Counted from the stretch's first letter, positions 12,402 to 21,027 are shown. The stretch is 64,000 bases of DNA from Asanoa ferruginea (GCF_003387075.1 NZ_QUMQ01000001.1:5456001-5520000), one strand, 5' to 3'. Notes: a model not told the origin generated them from the letters alone. Program-made: numbers and translations.

Positions 12402-13324
12402 CAGGACTCCTTCACGGCACGGCGGAGCAGGCTGAGTTGCAGCAGGCCGACGACCAGCATGATCACGAAGAGCACGGTGGAGGCCGCCGACGCCAGCGCC
12501 GGTCGGTTCATCTGTCCCTGCTGGATCCAGATGTAGTACTCGGGGAGATAGGTCGACCCCTCCGGTCCACCGCTGGTCATCACGTAGAGCAGGCCGAACA
12601 TCGACGTCAGCATCCCGATCATCGTGGTGACGAAGACGAACTGGATGGTCCGCGAGAGGCCCGGGATGATCACGTGCCAAATGGTCTGGGGTAGCGACGC
12701 GCCGTCGACCCGGGCCGCGTCCAGCAGCGCACCGTCCAAAGTGGCGAAGCCGGCGAGGAACACCACCAGCGCCATCCCGAACGTCGCCCAGACGTGCACG
12801 CCGACAACGGCGAACATCGCCACGTGCGGGTCACCGAGCCAGTCGATCGGCCCGAGGCCGACCGAGCCCAGGACGGCGTTGACCGGGCCGTCGAAAGCGA
12901 GCAGGAGGTTGAAGATCGCGCCGACGATGACCGGCGACAGCACGGCCGGGAAGAAATAGACGCTGCGGAAGAACCGGTGGCCGGGCACCCGTAGGTAGAT
13001 GAACGTCGCGAGCAGTCCGGGGATGGCCACGGCGATCGGCAGGAGCAGCACCAGCAGGCCGACGTTGCGCAGTGCCGTCTGGAACAGGGGGTCGCGAAAG
13101 AGGTCGGCGTAGTTGTCGAGACCGACCGATGCCCCGTCGCGCTCGCCGTCACCGGTGAACGAGAAGTTGACGCCCAGCAGCAGCGGCCACAGCCGGAGGC
13201 CGACGATGACCAGGATCGCCGGCGCGACCAGGACATAGGGTGCCAGCCGTTCGCCCCGCAGACCGGCGCCGGCCCGCCCGGCCGCAGCCCGACGGACCGA
13301 CGGTCGCGAGATGGTGTTCGACAT
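12401..13324 (-). CDS. ABC sugar transporter permease (MalF type)
   Basis: 307 residues from ATG 13324, four bases after the binding-protein stop. The EAA loop reads LLDAARVDGASLPQTIWHVIIP. The N-terminal tail is basic and Ala/Gly-rich, with six membrane segments after it. A longer frame start exists upstream but lies inside the binding-protein gene and lacks homology. Confidence 0.87.
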   Translation of the reverse strand: MSNTISRPSVRRAAAGRAGAGLRGERLAPYVLVAPAILVIVGLRLWPLLLGVNFSFTGDGERDGASVGLDNYADLFRDPLFQTALRNVGLLVLLLPIAVAIPGLLATFIYLRVPGHRFFRSVYFFPAVLSPVIVGAIFNLLLAFDGPVNAVLGSVGLGPIDWLGDPHVAMFAVVGVHVWATFGMALVVFLAGFATLDGALLDAARVDGASLPQTIWHVIIPGLSRTIQFVFVTTMIGMLTSMFGLLYVMTSGGPEGSTYLPEYYIWIQQGQMNRPALASAASTVLFVIMLVVGLLQLSLLRRAVKES

Positions 13325-13328
13325 GACC

Positions 13329-14597
13329 TCAGGCCGGCTTGTCGGAGGCGGCCAACTGCTTGAGGGCGTTGTCGACCGTGACGGAGCCACTGAGCAACTG
13401 CTGGGACAACCGTCCCATCAGGTCGATGGTCTTCGAGGACAGCGCGACGTGCAGGGCCGGCTTTCCGGACTTCAGGTCGGCGACGATCGTCGAGACCGCC
13501 GCGCCGGCCTTGGACACGTCGATCGTGGTGTCGGAGGCGATCGCGCCGGCATCGGCGTAGAAGGCGGCCAGGGCGTCGGTTGAGGTGAGGGACCGCACGA
13601 GGTCGGCGGCGAGCTTCGGGTCCTTCGTCCACTTGGCGACCCCGTAACCGATGCCACCGTCGTAGGGAAGGCTCGGCGTGGCACCGGTGGTGACGACGGG
13701 TGCGATCATGACGCCGACGTTCTCCGGCTTCAGGAACTCGTTGAAGTCTTTCCAGTGCCCGATGTCGGACATCAGGCCGATCATGTGAGCGGCCTTGCCC
13801 GCCTCGAACATCCCGAAGGCGTCGTTGAACATCGCGGTCGAGTTGGCCCCGTCGGTGTTGAGGCCGGCGTCGTTGACCTCTTTCCACAGCTCGAAGAGGC
13901 GTTTGACGTTGGGTGACTGCCAGTTGCGCTTGCCGGCGATCCAGTCGTCGTACTCCTGGGGTGTCAGGATCCCGGAGCCCAGGCCCGACATGAAGAACTG
14001 GATGGCGATGCCTTCCTTGTTGCCCTGCGCGAAGCATTTCGCGCCGACCTTGGCGATGGCCGCGCAATTGGCGAGGAAGTCCGCCCAGGTCGTGGGCGGG
14101 TTGTCGGGGTTGAGCCCGGCCTTCGTGTAGAGCGCCTTGTTGTAGTAGATCGGGTGTCCCTGGAGGGTCACCGGTGCCGCATAGGTCTTGCCGTCTTTGC
14201 TGAAGGCGTCCCAGCCGGCCAGTCGCTGCCGGTCTTCGCCGACGAACTCGTCGAGGGCCACGAGCGAGTCGACGCGGTCGCGGATCTGCCCGCCACCGTT
14301 GAAGAGCATCACGTCGGGACCTTTGCCGGACTGGATCGCCGCGCCCAGCAACGTGTAGTACTGGTCGAACGGCTGCGCCACGAACTCGACCGTGGTGTCC
14401 GGGTGTTTCTTCGCGAAGTCGGCCTTCGCCTTCTGCACATAGGACGCCGCGGTGGCGTCGCCCGACTTCCAATCCCAGACGACGAGCTTGGTGCTGCTCG
14501 AGCCGTTGTCCTTCTCCTTGGGTCCGGAGGCGCTACCGCACCCGGACATCGCCAACGCCGCTATCAGGACCGCAGACCAAAGTGCTCGCTGCTTCAT
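13329..14597 (-). CDS. ABC sugar transporter substrate-binding lipoprotein
   Basis: 422-residue family 1 binding protein, first gene of the leftward operon that ends with rhaM. The lipobox MSGC at about residue 20 makes it a lipoprotein. Typical features are KLVVWDWKSGD at the mature N-terminus, YYNKALYTKAGLNPDNPPTTWADF and a Trp-rich C-terminal lobe. The promoter region is shared with a divergent GntR gene. The ligand is probably a deoxysugar-containing oligosaccharide or a sugar acid, judging from the rhaM/dehydratase context. Confidence 0.87.
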   Translation of the reverse strand: MKQRALWSAVLIAALAMSGCGSASGPKEKDNGSSSTKLVVWDWKSGDATAASYVQKAKADFAKKHPDTTVEFVAQPFDQYYTLLGAAIQSGKGPDVMLFNGGGQIRDRVDSLVALDEFVGEDRQRLAGWDAFSKDGKTYAAPVTLQGHPIYYNKALYTKAGLNPDNPPTTWADFLANCAAIAKVGAKCFAQGNKEGIAIQFFMSGLGSGILTPQEYDDWIAGKRNWQSPNVKRLFELWKEVNDAGLNTDGANSTAMFNDAFGMFEAGKAAHMIGLMSDIGHWKDFNEFLKPENVGVMIAPVVTTGATPSLPYDGGIGYGVAKWTKDPKLAADLVRSLTSTDALAAFYADAGAIASDTTIDVSKAGAAVSTIVADLKSGKPALHVALSSKTIDLMGRLSQQLLSGSVTVDNALKQLAASDKPA

Positions 14598-14664
14598 CGC
14601 TGCTCACTCTCCAACGGTGCGGGGGAGGGGCCGTCGCCTCAAAGTGCCGAGAACGTAACTCGTA

Positions 14665-14679
14665 TGACGTTAGACGTCA
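14665..14679. promoter_or_regulatory. Perfect palindrome, likely GntR/FadR-type operator
   Basis: TGACGT-TAG-ACGTCA lies in the 144-base gap between the divergent importer operon and the GntR gene. A -10 like TATACT (14691-14696) follows for the rightward gene, so the palindrome overlaps its -35 region and would permit autoregulation. Confidence 0.65.
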
Positions 14680-14741
14680 ACACAGTGCCGTATACTCTCC
14701 GGATCGGGCCAAGAGCCCGCCACGGGCGGCCGGAGGGAAAG

Positions 14742-15509
14742 ATGACGGCATCGAGTCACCTGAGCGCGGCGGCTGTCGCGCCCCCGGCCTGGGCGCGACG
14801 GTCGACCAACCTCGCGAAGGCGATCACCGCGGAGCTGGTGGAACGGATCGTCCGTGGCGTTCATCAGCCGGGCACGCCGCTGCCGCCGGAGCCGGCGCTC
14901 TGCGAGACGTTCGCGGTGAGCCGGACGGTCGTCCGTGAAGCGGTCAAGATCCTTCAGGAGAAAGGCCTGGTGCAGGTCCGTCAGGGCACCGGCACGATCG
15001 TCACGGCCCCCTCGGAGTGGGACATGCTCGACGAGCTCGTGCTCGGCGCCACGATCGCCGAAGACGAGAGCCTGGCGATCCTCGACGATGTGGTGGTCAC
15101 CCGTCGCGTCCTCGAGTCAGACATGGCCAACGTCGCCGCACGCCAGGTTGACGAGGAGACGCTCGATCGGCTGCGGGCGCAGGTCGACCGCATGGACGAG
15201 CTCGTGGGCGACCACGTGACCTACGAGGAACACGACCGCGAGTTCCACGACACGATCATGCGAGCATCCGGCAACCGCGTGGCCCGTGCCGTCGTGCGCT
15301 CCCTGCAGAGCCAGGTCATCCGGACCGCTGCCTATTTGGGGCGCACCGAACGCGCGCTGTGTGTCGCTTCCAACGCGGGCCATCGACGGATCTATGAACG
15401 GATCGCCGCGCATGACCCGGCCGGCGCGGCCGAAGCGATGTTCACCCACATCACCGACGCCTGGCTGGTGCGGCGCAGCGGCCCGGAACCCTCGCGCTTG
15501 CAGCGCTAG
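14742..15509 (+). CDS. GntR-family regulator, FadR subfamily (FCD domain)
   Basis: 255 residues from ATG 14742, behind CGGAGGGAAAG. The winged helix (about 25-95) contains PLPPEPALCETFAVSRTVVREAVKILQEKGLV; the all-helical FCD ligand domain (about 110-240) contains EHDREFHDTIMRASGN with metal-type His/Asp positions. FadR-subfamily members in sugar-acid operons respond to uronates, aldonates or their products. It is divergent from, and likely represses, the importer-dehydratase-rhaM operon through the palindrome at 14665. Confidence 0.88.
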   Translation: MTASSHLSAAAVAPPAWARRSTNLAKAITAELVERIVRGVHQPGTPLPPEPALCETFAVSRTVVREAVKILQEKGLVQVRQGTGTIVTAPSEWDMLDELVLGATIAEDESLAILDDVVVTRRVLESDMANVAARQVDEETLDRLRAQVDRMDELVGDHVTYEEHDREFHDTIMRASGNRVARAVVRSLQSQVIRTAAYLGRTERALCVASNAGHRRIYERIAAHDPAGAAEAMFTHITDAWLVRRSGPEPSRLQR

Positions 15510-15642
15510 CTGGCTTGCCCGGCCTGTTGAGAACGCTCACATCCCGCGACCTCGATGCTGCCACACCAGTTCTCATGAACGCAATGCGTCGCGTTCGCAC
15601 CGGCGGCCTTTCCGTGCGGCGACCAGCGAGCCGTTCACCGTA

Positions 15643-15652
15643 TAACAGAAAG
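15643..15652 (+). repeat. Recurring TAACAGAAAG motif
   Basis: The same 9-10 bases occur at 7378, 20861 and 34663, each within 100-210 bases of a secreted glycosidase start. At three sites a CGCGATG/GCGGAATG-like stretch follows 15-25 bases later. The role is unknown. Confidence 0.4.
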
Positions 15653-15685
15653 CCTGTGCCGATCTTTCTCCGCGATGGACGACCG

Positions 15686-15701
15686 CCGAAAAAGTTTTCG
15701 G
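15686..15701. promoter_or_regulatory. CCGAAAA-AG-TTTTCGG palindrome
   Basis: A perfect inverted repeat just upstream of the promoter block. It resembles the GAAA/TTTC palindromes known as negative elements ahead of Streptomyces xylanase genes. Confidence 0.45.
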
Positions 15702-15707
15702 ACTGCT

Positions 15708-15743
15708 CTTGAAACCTTTGAAACCCTGTGGCAATAATCGTCG
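15708..15743 (+). promoter_or_regulatory. Shared glycosidase promoter block
   Basis: CTTGAAAC...GAAAC...GGCAA..ATCGTCG. TTGAAA as -35 with CAATAA as -10 at 17 bases fits a housekeeping promoter. Related blocks are at 20969, 26065 (reverse) and 34592 (reverse). Confidence 0.55.
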
Positions 15744-15750
15744 CACCTCG

Positions 15751-15766
15751 ATGTGAGCGTTCACAT
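15751..15766. promoter_or_regulatory. LacI-type operator ATGTGA-GCGT-TCACAT
   Basis: Perfect 6-bp arms with central CG, seven bases after the promoter block and 44 bases before the GH27 start. The same arrangement is found at 21012 and 34569. Confidence 0.6.
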
Positions 15767-15810
15767 CACTGGTCCGGGCGAGGTCCAGGTCATCGAAGGA
15801 GTCACCTCAG

Positions 15811-17454
15811 ATGAGGCACGCGTCGTGGTTAACCCGGGCGGCGACCGGACTGCTGCTCGTCGCCGGCGGGATCATCTCTATCGCGCCGGCCGCGCAGGCT
15901 CTCGACAACGGTGTCGCCCGCGTCCCACCCATGGGGTGGAACAGCTGGAACACCTTCGGCTGCAATATCAACGAAACGCTGATCCGGCAGATGGCCGACG
16001 CGCTGGTCAGCACCGGGATGCGCGACCTGGGATACCAGCACGTGGTGGTCGACGACTGCTGGTTCAACCCCAACCGGGACTCGGCCGGCAACCTCCAGGG
16101 CGACCCGACCCGGTTCCCGAGCGGGATGCGCGCCCTCGGCGACTATCTGCACGCCAGAAACCTGAAGTTCGGGCTCTACCAGGTGCCCGTCGACCGCACC
16201 TGCGCGCAATACTTCGGCGGCTATCCCGGTGCGACCGGCAGCCAGGGGCACGAGGCGCAGGACGCGCGCCAGTTCGCGGCCTGGGGCGTCGACTACCTGA
16301 AATACGACTGGTGCTCGCCCAACGGGAGCATCAACGACCAGGTGACGACGTTCGCCCGGATGCGCGACGCGCTCGCCGCGACCGGGCGGCCGATCGTCTA
16401 CAGCATCAACCCCAACAGCATCCACGCCAAGACGGGACCGTTGCGCGACTGGAGCGACGTCGCCAACCTCTGGCGCACCACCGAGGACATCACCAACGCC
16501 TGGGACACCGGGCAGACCAACGGCTATCCCATGGGCATCCAGAACATCGTCAACGTCACCGTTCCGTTGGCGGCGTATGCGCGTCCGGGCGGCTTCAACG
16601 ACCCCGACATGCTCGAGGTCGGCCGCGGCGGCATGTCGGACACCGAGATGCGTAGTCACTTCGCCCTGTGGGCCATGCTGGCGGCGCCGCTGATCGCGGG
16701 CAACGACGTGCGCTCGATGACCTCGGCGACGCAGGCCATCCTGAAGAACCAGAATCTGATCGCCATCAACCAGGACTCGCTGGCGCTCCAGGCCAACCAG
16801 GTCTCCGGCGACAGCACCCGCCGCGTGTTGGCCAAACGGCTGGCCAACGACGACGTCGCCGTCGCCGTCGCCCTGTTCAACCAGAGCGGGTCGACCAGCA
16901 CCATCTCCACCACCGCGGCTGCCATCGGCAAGACCGGCTCGTCGTTCACCCTGCGGGATGCCTGGACGAACGCGACCAGCGACACCACCGGGGCGATCAC
17001 CGCGACGGTGCCCGCACACGGCACCGCCGTCTACCGCGTCTCCGGTGGCGGCAGCGCACCGCCACCGAGCGCGGGAACGCTCGTCAGCGGGGCCTCCGGA
17101 AAGTGTCTCGACGTGCCACAGAGCAACGCGGCCAACGGCACCCAGCCGGTCATCTGGGCCTGCAACGGCGGCGCGAACCAACGCTGGACCGTCAGCGGCC
17201 AGACCGTCCAGGCCTTCGGCAAGTGCCTCGACGCGCCACTCGGCGCCACGGCCGGCGCGAAGACGCAGCTCTGGGACTGCAACGGCGGCGCCAACCAGCG
17301 CTGGAGCTTCGGCTCCGACGGAACCCTACGCGGCGAAGCGTCCCGGTTGTGCCTCGACGTCGACCGCAACCTCACCGCCAACGGCACCGCGGTGCTGCTC
17401 TGGACCTGCACCGCGGCGGCGAACCAACGGTGGACGCGGGGTAGCACCTCATGA
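15811..17454 (+). CDS. Secreted GH27 alpha-galactosidase with CBM13
   Basis: 547 residues; ATG 15811 follows GAAGGAG. Signal peptide 1-30. GH27 domain 31 to about 300: PPMGWNSWNTFGC at the start, nucleophile D166 in YLKYDWC, acid/base D226 in WRTTEDI, and NDPDML. A C-terminal beta-sandwich (to about 410) precedes a three-repeat CBM13 (GKCLDVPQ, GKCLDAPL, RLCLDVDR with QRW ends). It removes alpha-galactosyl groups (or beta-L-arabinopyranosyl, which some GH27 members prefer) outside the cell. It overlaps the following GH43 gene and carries the full promoter block upstream. Confidence 0.93.
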   Translation: MRHASWLTRAATGLLLVAGGIISIAPAAQALDNGVARVPPMGWNSWNTFGCNINETLIRQMADALVSTGMRDLGYQHVVVDDCWFNPNRDSAGNLQGDPTRFPSGMRALGDYLHARNLKFGLYQVPVDRTCAQYFGGYPGATGSQGHEAQDARQFAAWGVDYLKYDWCSPNGSINDQVTTFARMRDALAATGRPIVYSINPNSIHAKTGPLRDWSDVANLWRTTEDITNAWDTGQTNGYPMGIQNIVNVTVPLAAYARPGGFNDPDMLEVGRGGMSDTEMRSHFALWAMLAAPLIAGNDVRSMTSATQAILKNQNLIAINQDSLALQANQVSGDSTRRVLAKRLANDDVAVAVALFNQSGSTSTISTTAAAIGKTGSSFTLRDAWTNATSDTTGAITATVPAHGTAVYRVSGGGSAPPPSAGTLVSGASGKCLDVPQSNAANGTQPVIWACNGGANQRWTVSGQTVQAFGKCLDAPLGATAGAKTQLWDCNGGANQRWSFGSDGTLRGEASRLCLDVDRNLTANGTAVLLWTCTAAANQRWTRGSTS

Positions 17455-19259
17455 TGAGGATGCGCTGGCTGGCCGGGCCGTTGGCGCTGCTGTGCGTGCT
17501 GACGGCGGCGCCGACGACAGCCCGTGCCGACAATCCGATCGTCCAGACGATCTACACCGCCGATCCGGCTCCGCTCGTCTACAACGGACGGATCTACCTC
17601 TACACCGGACACGACGAGGACGGGTCGACCTACTTCACCATGAAGCAATGGCGGGTCTACTCGTCGGCCGACCTGGTCAACTGGACCGACCACGGCTCGG
17701 CGCTCAGCCTGACCACCTTCGCCTGGGCCGACGCCAACGCCTGGGCCGGCCAGGTCGTCGCCCGCAACGGCCGGTTCTACTGGTATGTGCCGGTGCGCAA
17801 CAGGGCGACGGGCGGCATGGCCATCGGGGTCGCCGTCGCGGACAGCCCGACCGGTCCGTTCGCCGACGCCCTCGGGCGGCCGCTGGTCGAGAACGGCGAG
17901 ATCGACCCCACCGTCTTCGTCGACGACGACGGGCAGGCCTACCTCTACTGGGGCAATCCCCGGCTCTGGTATGTGCGGCTGAACGCGGACATGACGTCGT
18001 TCTCGGGCTCGCCCACCCAGATTCCGTTGACCACGAGCGGTTTCGGCACCCGCACCGGCGATGCCAACCGGCCCACCCTCTACGAGGAGGGCCCGTGGGT
18101 CTACAAGCGCGGTGGCCTCTACTACAACGTCTTCGCGGCCAAGTGCTGCTCCGAGTTCATCGGATATTCGACCGCGCCCGGGCCGACCGGACCGTGGACC
18201 TACCGCGGGACGGTGATGCCCACCCAGGGCAGCAGCTTCACCAACCATCCGGGAGTCATCGACTTCAACGGCGGCTCCTACTTCTTCTACCACAACGGCG
18301 CGCTGCCCGGCGGTGGCGGCTACACCAGATCGGTCGCCGTGGAACGGTTCGCCTACAACGGCGACGGCACCATCCCGGCGATCAACATGACGGCCGCCGG
18401 TGCGCCGCAGGTCGGCACGCTGAACCCATACGTCCGCCAGGAGGCGGAGACGATGGCGTGGGAATCCGGTGTGGAGACGGAGCCCGCCGGCGAAGGTGGC
18501 GTGAACGTCGGCTGGATCGAGAACGGCGACTGGATCAAGGTCAAAGGGGTGGCCTTCGGCACCGGCGCGACCTCGTTCAGCGCCCGGGTCGCGTCCGCTA
18601 CCAGCGGCGGGCGGATCGAGGTGCGCCTCGACGCGAGCAACGGTCCGGTCGCCGGCACCTGCACCGTTCCCGGCACCGGCGGCTGGCAGACGTGGACAAC
18701 GGTCTCCTGCGGCGTCAGCGGCGTCACCGGCACCCACGACCTCTACCTGCGCTTCGCCGGCGGGACCGGGACGCTCTTCAACGTCAACTGGTGGCAGTTC
18801 GGCGGCGGGAGCGGCGGTGGCAACCTGCTGACCAACGGCACCATGGAGAACGGCACCACCGGGTGGACGACCTTCGGTTCCGGCACGCTGTCGGCGAGCA
18901 CCGCCGTCGCACATGGCGGCTCCCGGTCACTGTCGATCACCGGGCGCACCGCTTCGTGGAACGGGCCCGCCCAGGACCTCACGGCGAAGCTCAGCAACGG
19001 CAGGAGCTATGCGACGACGGCGTGGGTGCGCAGCCAGAGCGGCAACCCGTCGGCCAAGATGACGCTCGCCCTGACGGCTGGCGGCACCACGAGCTACGTC
19101 GCGCTGACCCCGGCCGCGTCGGTCGGCACCGGCGGTTGGACGTTGCTGTTCGGGACGGCGGCCGTCTCCTGGACGGGCACCCTGTCCGCGGCCACCCTCT
19201 ACGTCGAGACCGCGGCGGGCACCGACGGTCTCTACGTCGACGACATCGCGATCCAGTAG
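17451..19259 (+). CDS. Secreted GH43 arabinofuranosidase/xylosidase with CBM6 and CBM22-like modules
   Basis: 602 residues. The start overlaps the GH27 stop (ATGATGA); ATG 17454 is an equally possible start. Signal peptide 1-26. The GH43 five-blade propeller (about 27-320) has the base aspartate in YTADPAPL and the acid glutamate in YEEGPWV. A CBM6 (about 325-455, RQEAETMAWESGV...GIENGDW type) follows. A C-terminal beta-sandwich (about 462-602, NLLTNGTMENGTTGWTTFG) resembles CBM22 or CBM4/9. The set fits an arabinoxylan-debranching enzyme. A strong hairpin follows the stop. Confidence 0.88.
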   Translation: MMRMRWLAGPLALLCVLTAAPTTARADNPIVQTIYTADPAPLVYNGRIYLYTGHDEDGSTYFTMKQWRVYSSADLVNWTDHGSALSLTTFAWADANAWAGQVVARNGRFYWYVPVRNRATGGMAIGVAVADSPTGPFADALGRPLVENGEIDPTVFVDDDGQAYLYWGNPRLWYVRLNADMTSFSGSPTQIPLTTSGFGTRTGDANRPTLYEEGPWVYKRGGLYYNVFAAKCCSEFIGYSTAPGPTGPWTYRGTVMPTQGSSFTNHPGVIDFNGGSYFFYHNGALPGGGGYTRSVAVERFAYNGDGTIPAINMTAAGAPQVGTLNPYVRQEAETMAWESGVETEPAGEGGVNVGWIENGDWIKVKGVAFGTGATSFSARVASATSGGRIEVRLDASNGPVAGTCTVPGTGGWQTWTTVSCGVSGVTGTHDLYLRFAGGTGTLFNVNWWQFGGGSGGGNLLTNGTMENGTTGWTTFGSGTLSASTAVAHGGSRSLSITGRTASWNGPAQDLTAKLSNGRSYATTAWVRSQSGNPSAKMTLALTAGGTTSYVALTPAASVGTGGWTLLFGTAAVSWTGTLSAATLYVETAAGTDGLYVDDIAIQ

Positions 19260-19284
19260 GACGCCGAACAGCTGGATCGCGAGG

Positions 19285-19319
19285 GCCGGCTTCCGCGCCG
19301 CTGGGGCGCGGAAGCCGGC
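19285..19319 (+). terminator. Terminator after the GH27/GH43 operon
   Basis: A perfect 15-bp stem (GCCGGCTTCCGCGCC and its complement) and 5-base loop, 25 bases after the GH43 stop. Confidence 0.8.
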
Positions 19320-19327
19320 AGCCGGGC

Positions 19328-19372
19328 TTGACGGCGACGGTGACCTCGTTCACAGTCGACGCGCGAGTCGAC
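19328..19372 (+). promoter_or_regulatory. Promoter and repeat ahead of the sigma-AbfB gene
   Basis: TTGACG (19328) and CACAGT (19351) are 17 bases apart. AGTCGAC occurs twice (19354 and 19366) separated by GCGCG, just past the putative -10, where a regulator could bind. Confidence 0.4.
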
Positions 19373-19392
19373 TTCCAAAGCGCGAGGTGGAG

Positions 19393-20829
19393 ATGCGGGC
19401 CTCCGGCGTGGACGTGACGGAGCTGGTCGTCGCGGCCCGAGACGGTGACCGGCAGGCGCTCGACGAGCTGGTCGTCCGGTTCCTGCCGCTGGTCTACACC
19501 GTGGTCCGCCGGGCCCTGCGAGGCGACCCCGACGTCGACGACGTCGTGCAGGACACGATGCTGCGTGCCGTTCGAGACCTGCCGGCCCTGCGCGACGCGG
19601 GCAGCTTCCGCCCCTGGCTGATGGCGATCACCGTGCGCCAGGTCGGCACTCACCTGCATCGCCGGCGGACGGCCGACCAGCGGAGTGCCCCCCTTGGCGA
19701 GGATCTCGACCTCGCGGACCGGGACGCCGGCGTGGAAGACGTGACGATGCTCCACCTGGCGCTTTCCGACCAGCGCCGGCAGATCGCCCGGGCCAGTCGC
19801 TGGCTGGATCCGGCCGACCGGATGCTGATGTCGCTCTGGTGGGTGGAGCACGCCGGGCACCTGACCCGGGCCGAGCTCGCCGACGCCACCGGGCTGACCG
19901 CCGCACACGCCGGGGTCCGGATCCAGCGGGCGCGGCAGCAGCTCGAGGTGAGCCGTTCGGTGGTCGCCGCGCTGGAGGCCCGACCAGGCTGCCCGCGGCT
20001 CGGCGCTGCCGCGTCCGGGTGGGACCGCGTCCCGAGCCCGCTGTGGCGCAAGCGGCTGAGCCGCCACGTGCGGTCGTGTCGGGTGTGTGGCCAGGCCACC
20101 ACCGGGCTGATCCCGACCGACCGGTTGCTCGCGGCCGCGCTGCTCCCGGTGCCCGCGGCGGTGACGATGGGGATGCTCGGCAACATCAAGGCAACGGCGG
20201 CCGGCGCCGGCGGTGCCCTGCCCGCCAAGGGCCTGATCTTCAAGATCGCAAGCGCCGTGGGTACGCGTCCGGTGCTGGCGCTGCTGGCCGCCGGAGTGGT
20301 CGTCGCCGGCGTGGTCGCCGCCGCGGTGCCGCAATGGCCGCAGTCCCACCCACCCGGACCGACCGCCGCACCGTCGCCGAACTCGGCGGAGTTGCGGCCA
20401 GGAAGTGTCTCGTTGGAAGCGGCCGATCAACCCGGCCGATACGTCGCGATGGAAGCCGACCTCGGCGTGCTGGCGAAAGTGGACGCCGCCACCTCGACCG
20501 TCACCCGGCGGCTCGCGACCTTCGACGTGACGCCCGGCCTCGCGAAGCCCAGCTGCTTCACGCTGCGGGCCTGGGACGGGCGGTATGTGCGGCACATGTC
20601 CTGGCGGCTGCGGTTGAGCGAGCCAGACGGCAGCACGCTCTTCCGGGGCGACGCCACCTTCTGTCCCCGGCCAGGCGTGCTGCCCGGCTCGATCGCCCTC
20701 GAGTCGGCCAACTACCCCGGCTGGTATCTGCGGCATCGCGACGACGAGTTGTGGGTCGACCGGGTCGACGGGCGCACCGCGTTGGGCGCCGACGGCGCGT
20801 TCCTGGTCCGCCCGGCCCTGGCCGGCTGA
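19393..20829 (+). CDS. ECF-like sigma factor fused to zinc-finger, membrane segment and AbfB (CBM42) sensor domain
   Basis: 478 residues from ATG 19393 (GAGG five bases before); GTG 19387 is an alternative. Order of domains: sigma region 2 (about 22-92, with DVDDVVQDTMLRAVRDLP and SFRPWLMAITVRQV); sigma region 4 (about 138-190, RAELADATGLTAAHAGVRIQRARQQL); an anti-sigma-like ZAS motif HVRSCRVC (H225, C229, C232); a hydrophobic segment at about 292-311 (LALLAAGVVVAGVVAAAV); a Pro-rich linker; then an AbfB beta-trefoil (about 336-478, SIALESANYPGWYLRHRDDEL). AbfB domains bind arabinofuranosyl side chains. The topology puts sigma inside and AbfB outside. C-terminally extended ECF groups with ZAS and carbohydrate-binding parts have been described; pairing with AbfB inside an arabinofuranosidase island suggests direct polysaccharide sensing. 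No separate anti-sigma gene is adjacent. Confidence 0.87.
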   Translation: MRASGVDVTELVVAARDGDRQALDELVVRFLPLVYTVVRRALRGDPDVDDVVQDTMLRAVRDLPALRDAGSFRPWLMAITVRQVGTHLHRRRTADQRSAPLGEDLDLADRDAGVEDVTMLHLALSDQRRQIARASRWLDPADRMLMSLWWVEHAGHLTRAELADATGLTAAHAGVRIQRARQQLEVSRSVVAALEARPGCPRLGAAASGWDRVPSPLWRKRLSRHVRSCRVCGQATTGLIPTDRLLAAALLPVPAAVTMGMLGNIKATAAGAGGALPAKGLIFKIASAVGTRPVLALLAAGVVVAGVVAAAVPQWPQSHPPGPTAAPSPNSAELRPGSVSLEAADQPGRYVAMEADLGVLAKVDAATSTVTRRLATFDVTPGLAKPSCFTLRAWDGRYVRHMSWRLRLSEPDGSTLFRGDATFCPRPGVLPGSIALESANYPGWYLRHRDDELWVDRVDGRTALGADGAFLVRPALAG

Positions 20830-20860
20830 GCGCCGAGGGACCACGCGGGTGCCCCGCGGA

Positions 20861-20870
20861 TAACAGAAAG
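20861..20870 (+). repeat. Recurring TAACAGAAAG motif, copy 3
   Basis: Lies 99 bases upstream of the promoter block of the GH43/GH62 operon, in the same orientation as the copy at 15643. Confidence 0.4.
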
Positions 20871-20968
20871 CCGGCTGGTCGGTTTCGCGGAATGCATCGA
20901 ACCACGCGCCCGGAAAGTGTTACCGACCAGAACCGAAAATGGTCGCCGGTTCAATTCTCGGGAACGCC

Positions 20969-21004
20969 CTTGAAACTATCGGAAATAGTCTGGCAACATC
21001 GTCG
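20969..21004 (+). promoter_or_regulatory. Shared glycosidase promoter block (GH43/GH62 operon)
   Basis: CTTGAAAC, CGGAAA, then TGGCAACATCGTCG. TTGAAA and CAACAT stand 18 bases apart as -35/-10. Alternatively GGAAAT, 16 bases, CGTA resembles an ECF-type promoter. Confidence 0.55.
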
Positions 21005-21011
21005 TACCTCG

Positions 21012-21027
21012 ATGTGAACGCTCACAT
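21012..21027. promoter_or_regulatory. LacI-type operator ATGTGA-ACGC-TCACAT
   Basis: Same palindrome as at 15751 with the centre reversed, again seven bases after the promoter block and 16 bases before the start codon. Confidence 0.6.

Larger units (their letters stand above)
15510..15810. other. Upstream region of the GH27/GH43 operon
   Basis: From left to right it holds a TAACAGAAAG motif (15643-15652), a 16-base palindrome (15686-15701), the shared promoter block (15708-15743) and a LacI-type palindrome (15751-15766). No gene is evident. Confidence 0.6.

Noticed and set aside
19285-19392. Anti-sigma factor gene next to the sigma-AbfB gene
   Set aside because: There is only a terminator and a promoter here; the ZAS motif and membrane segment are within the sigma protein itself.
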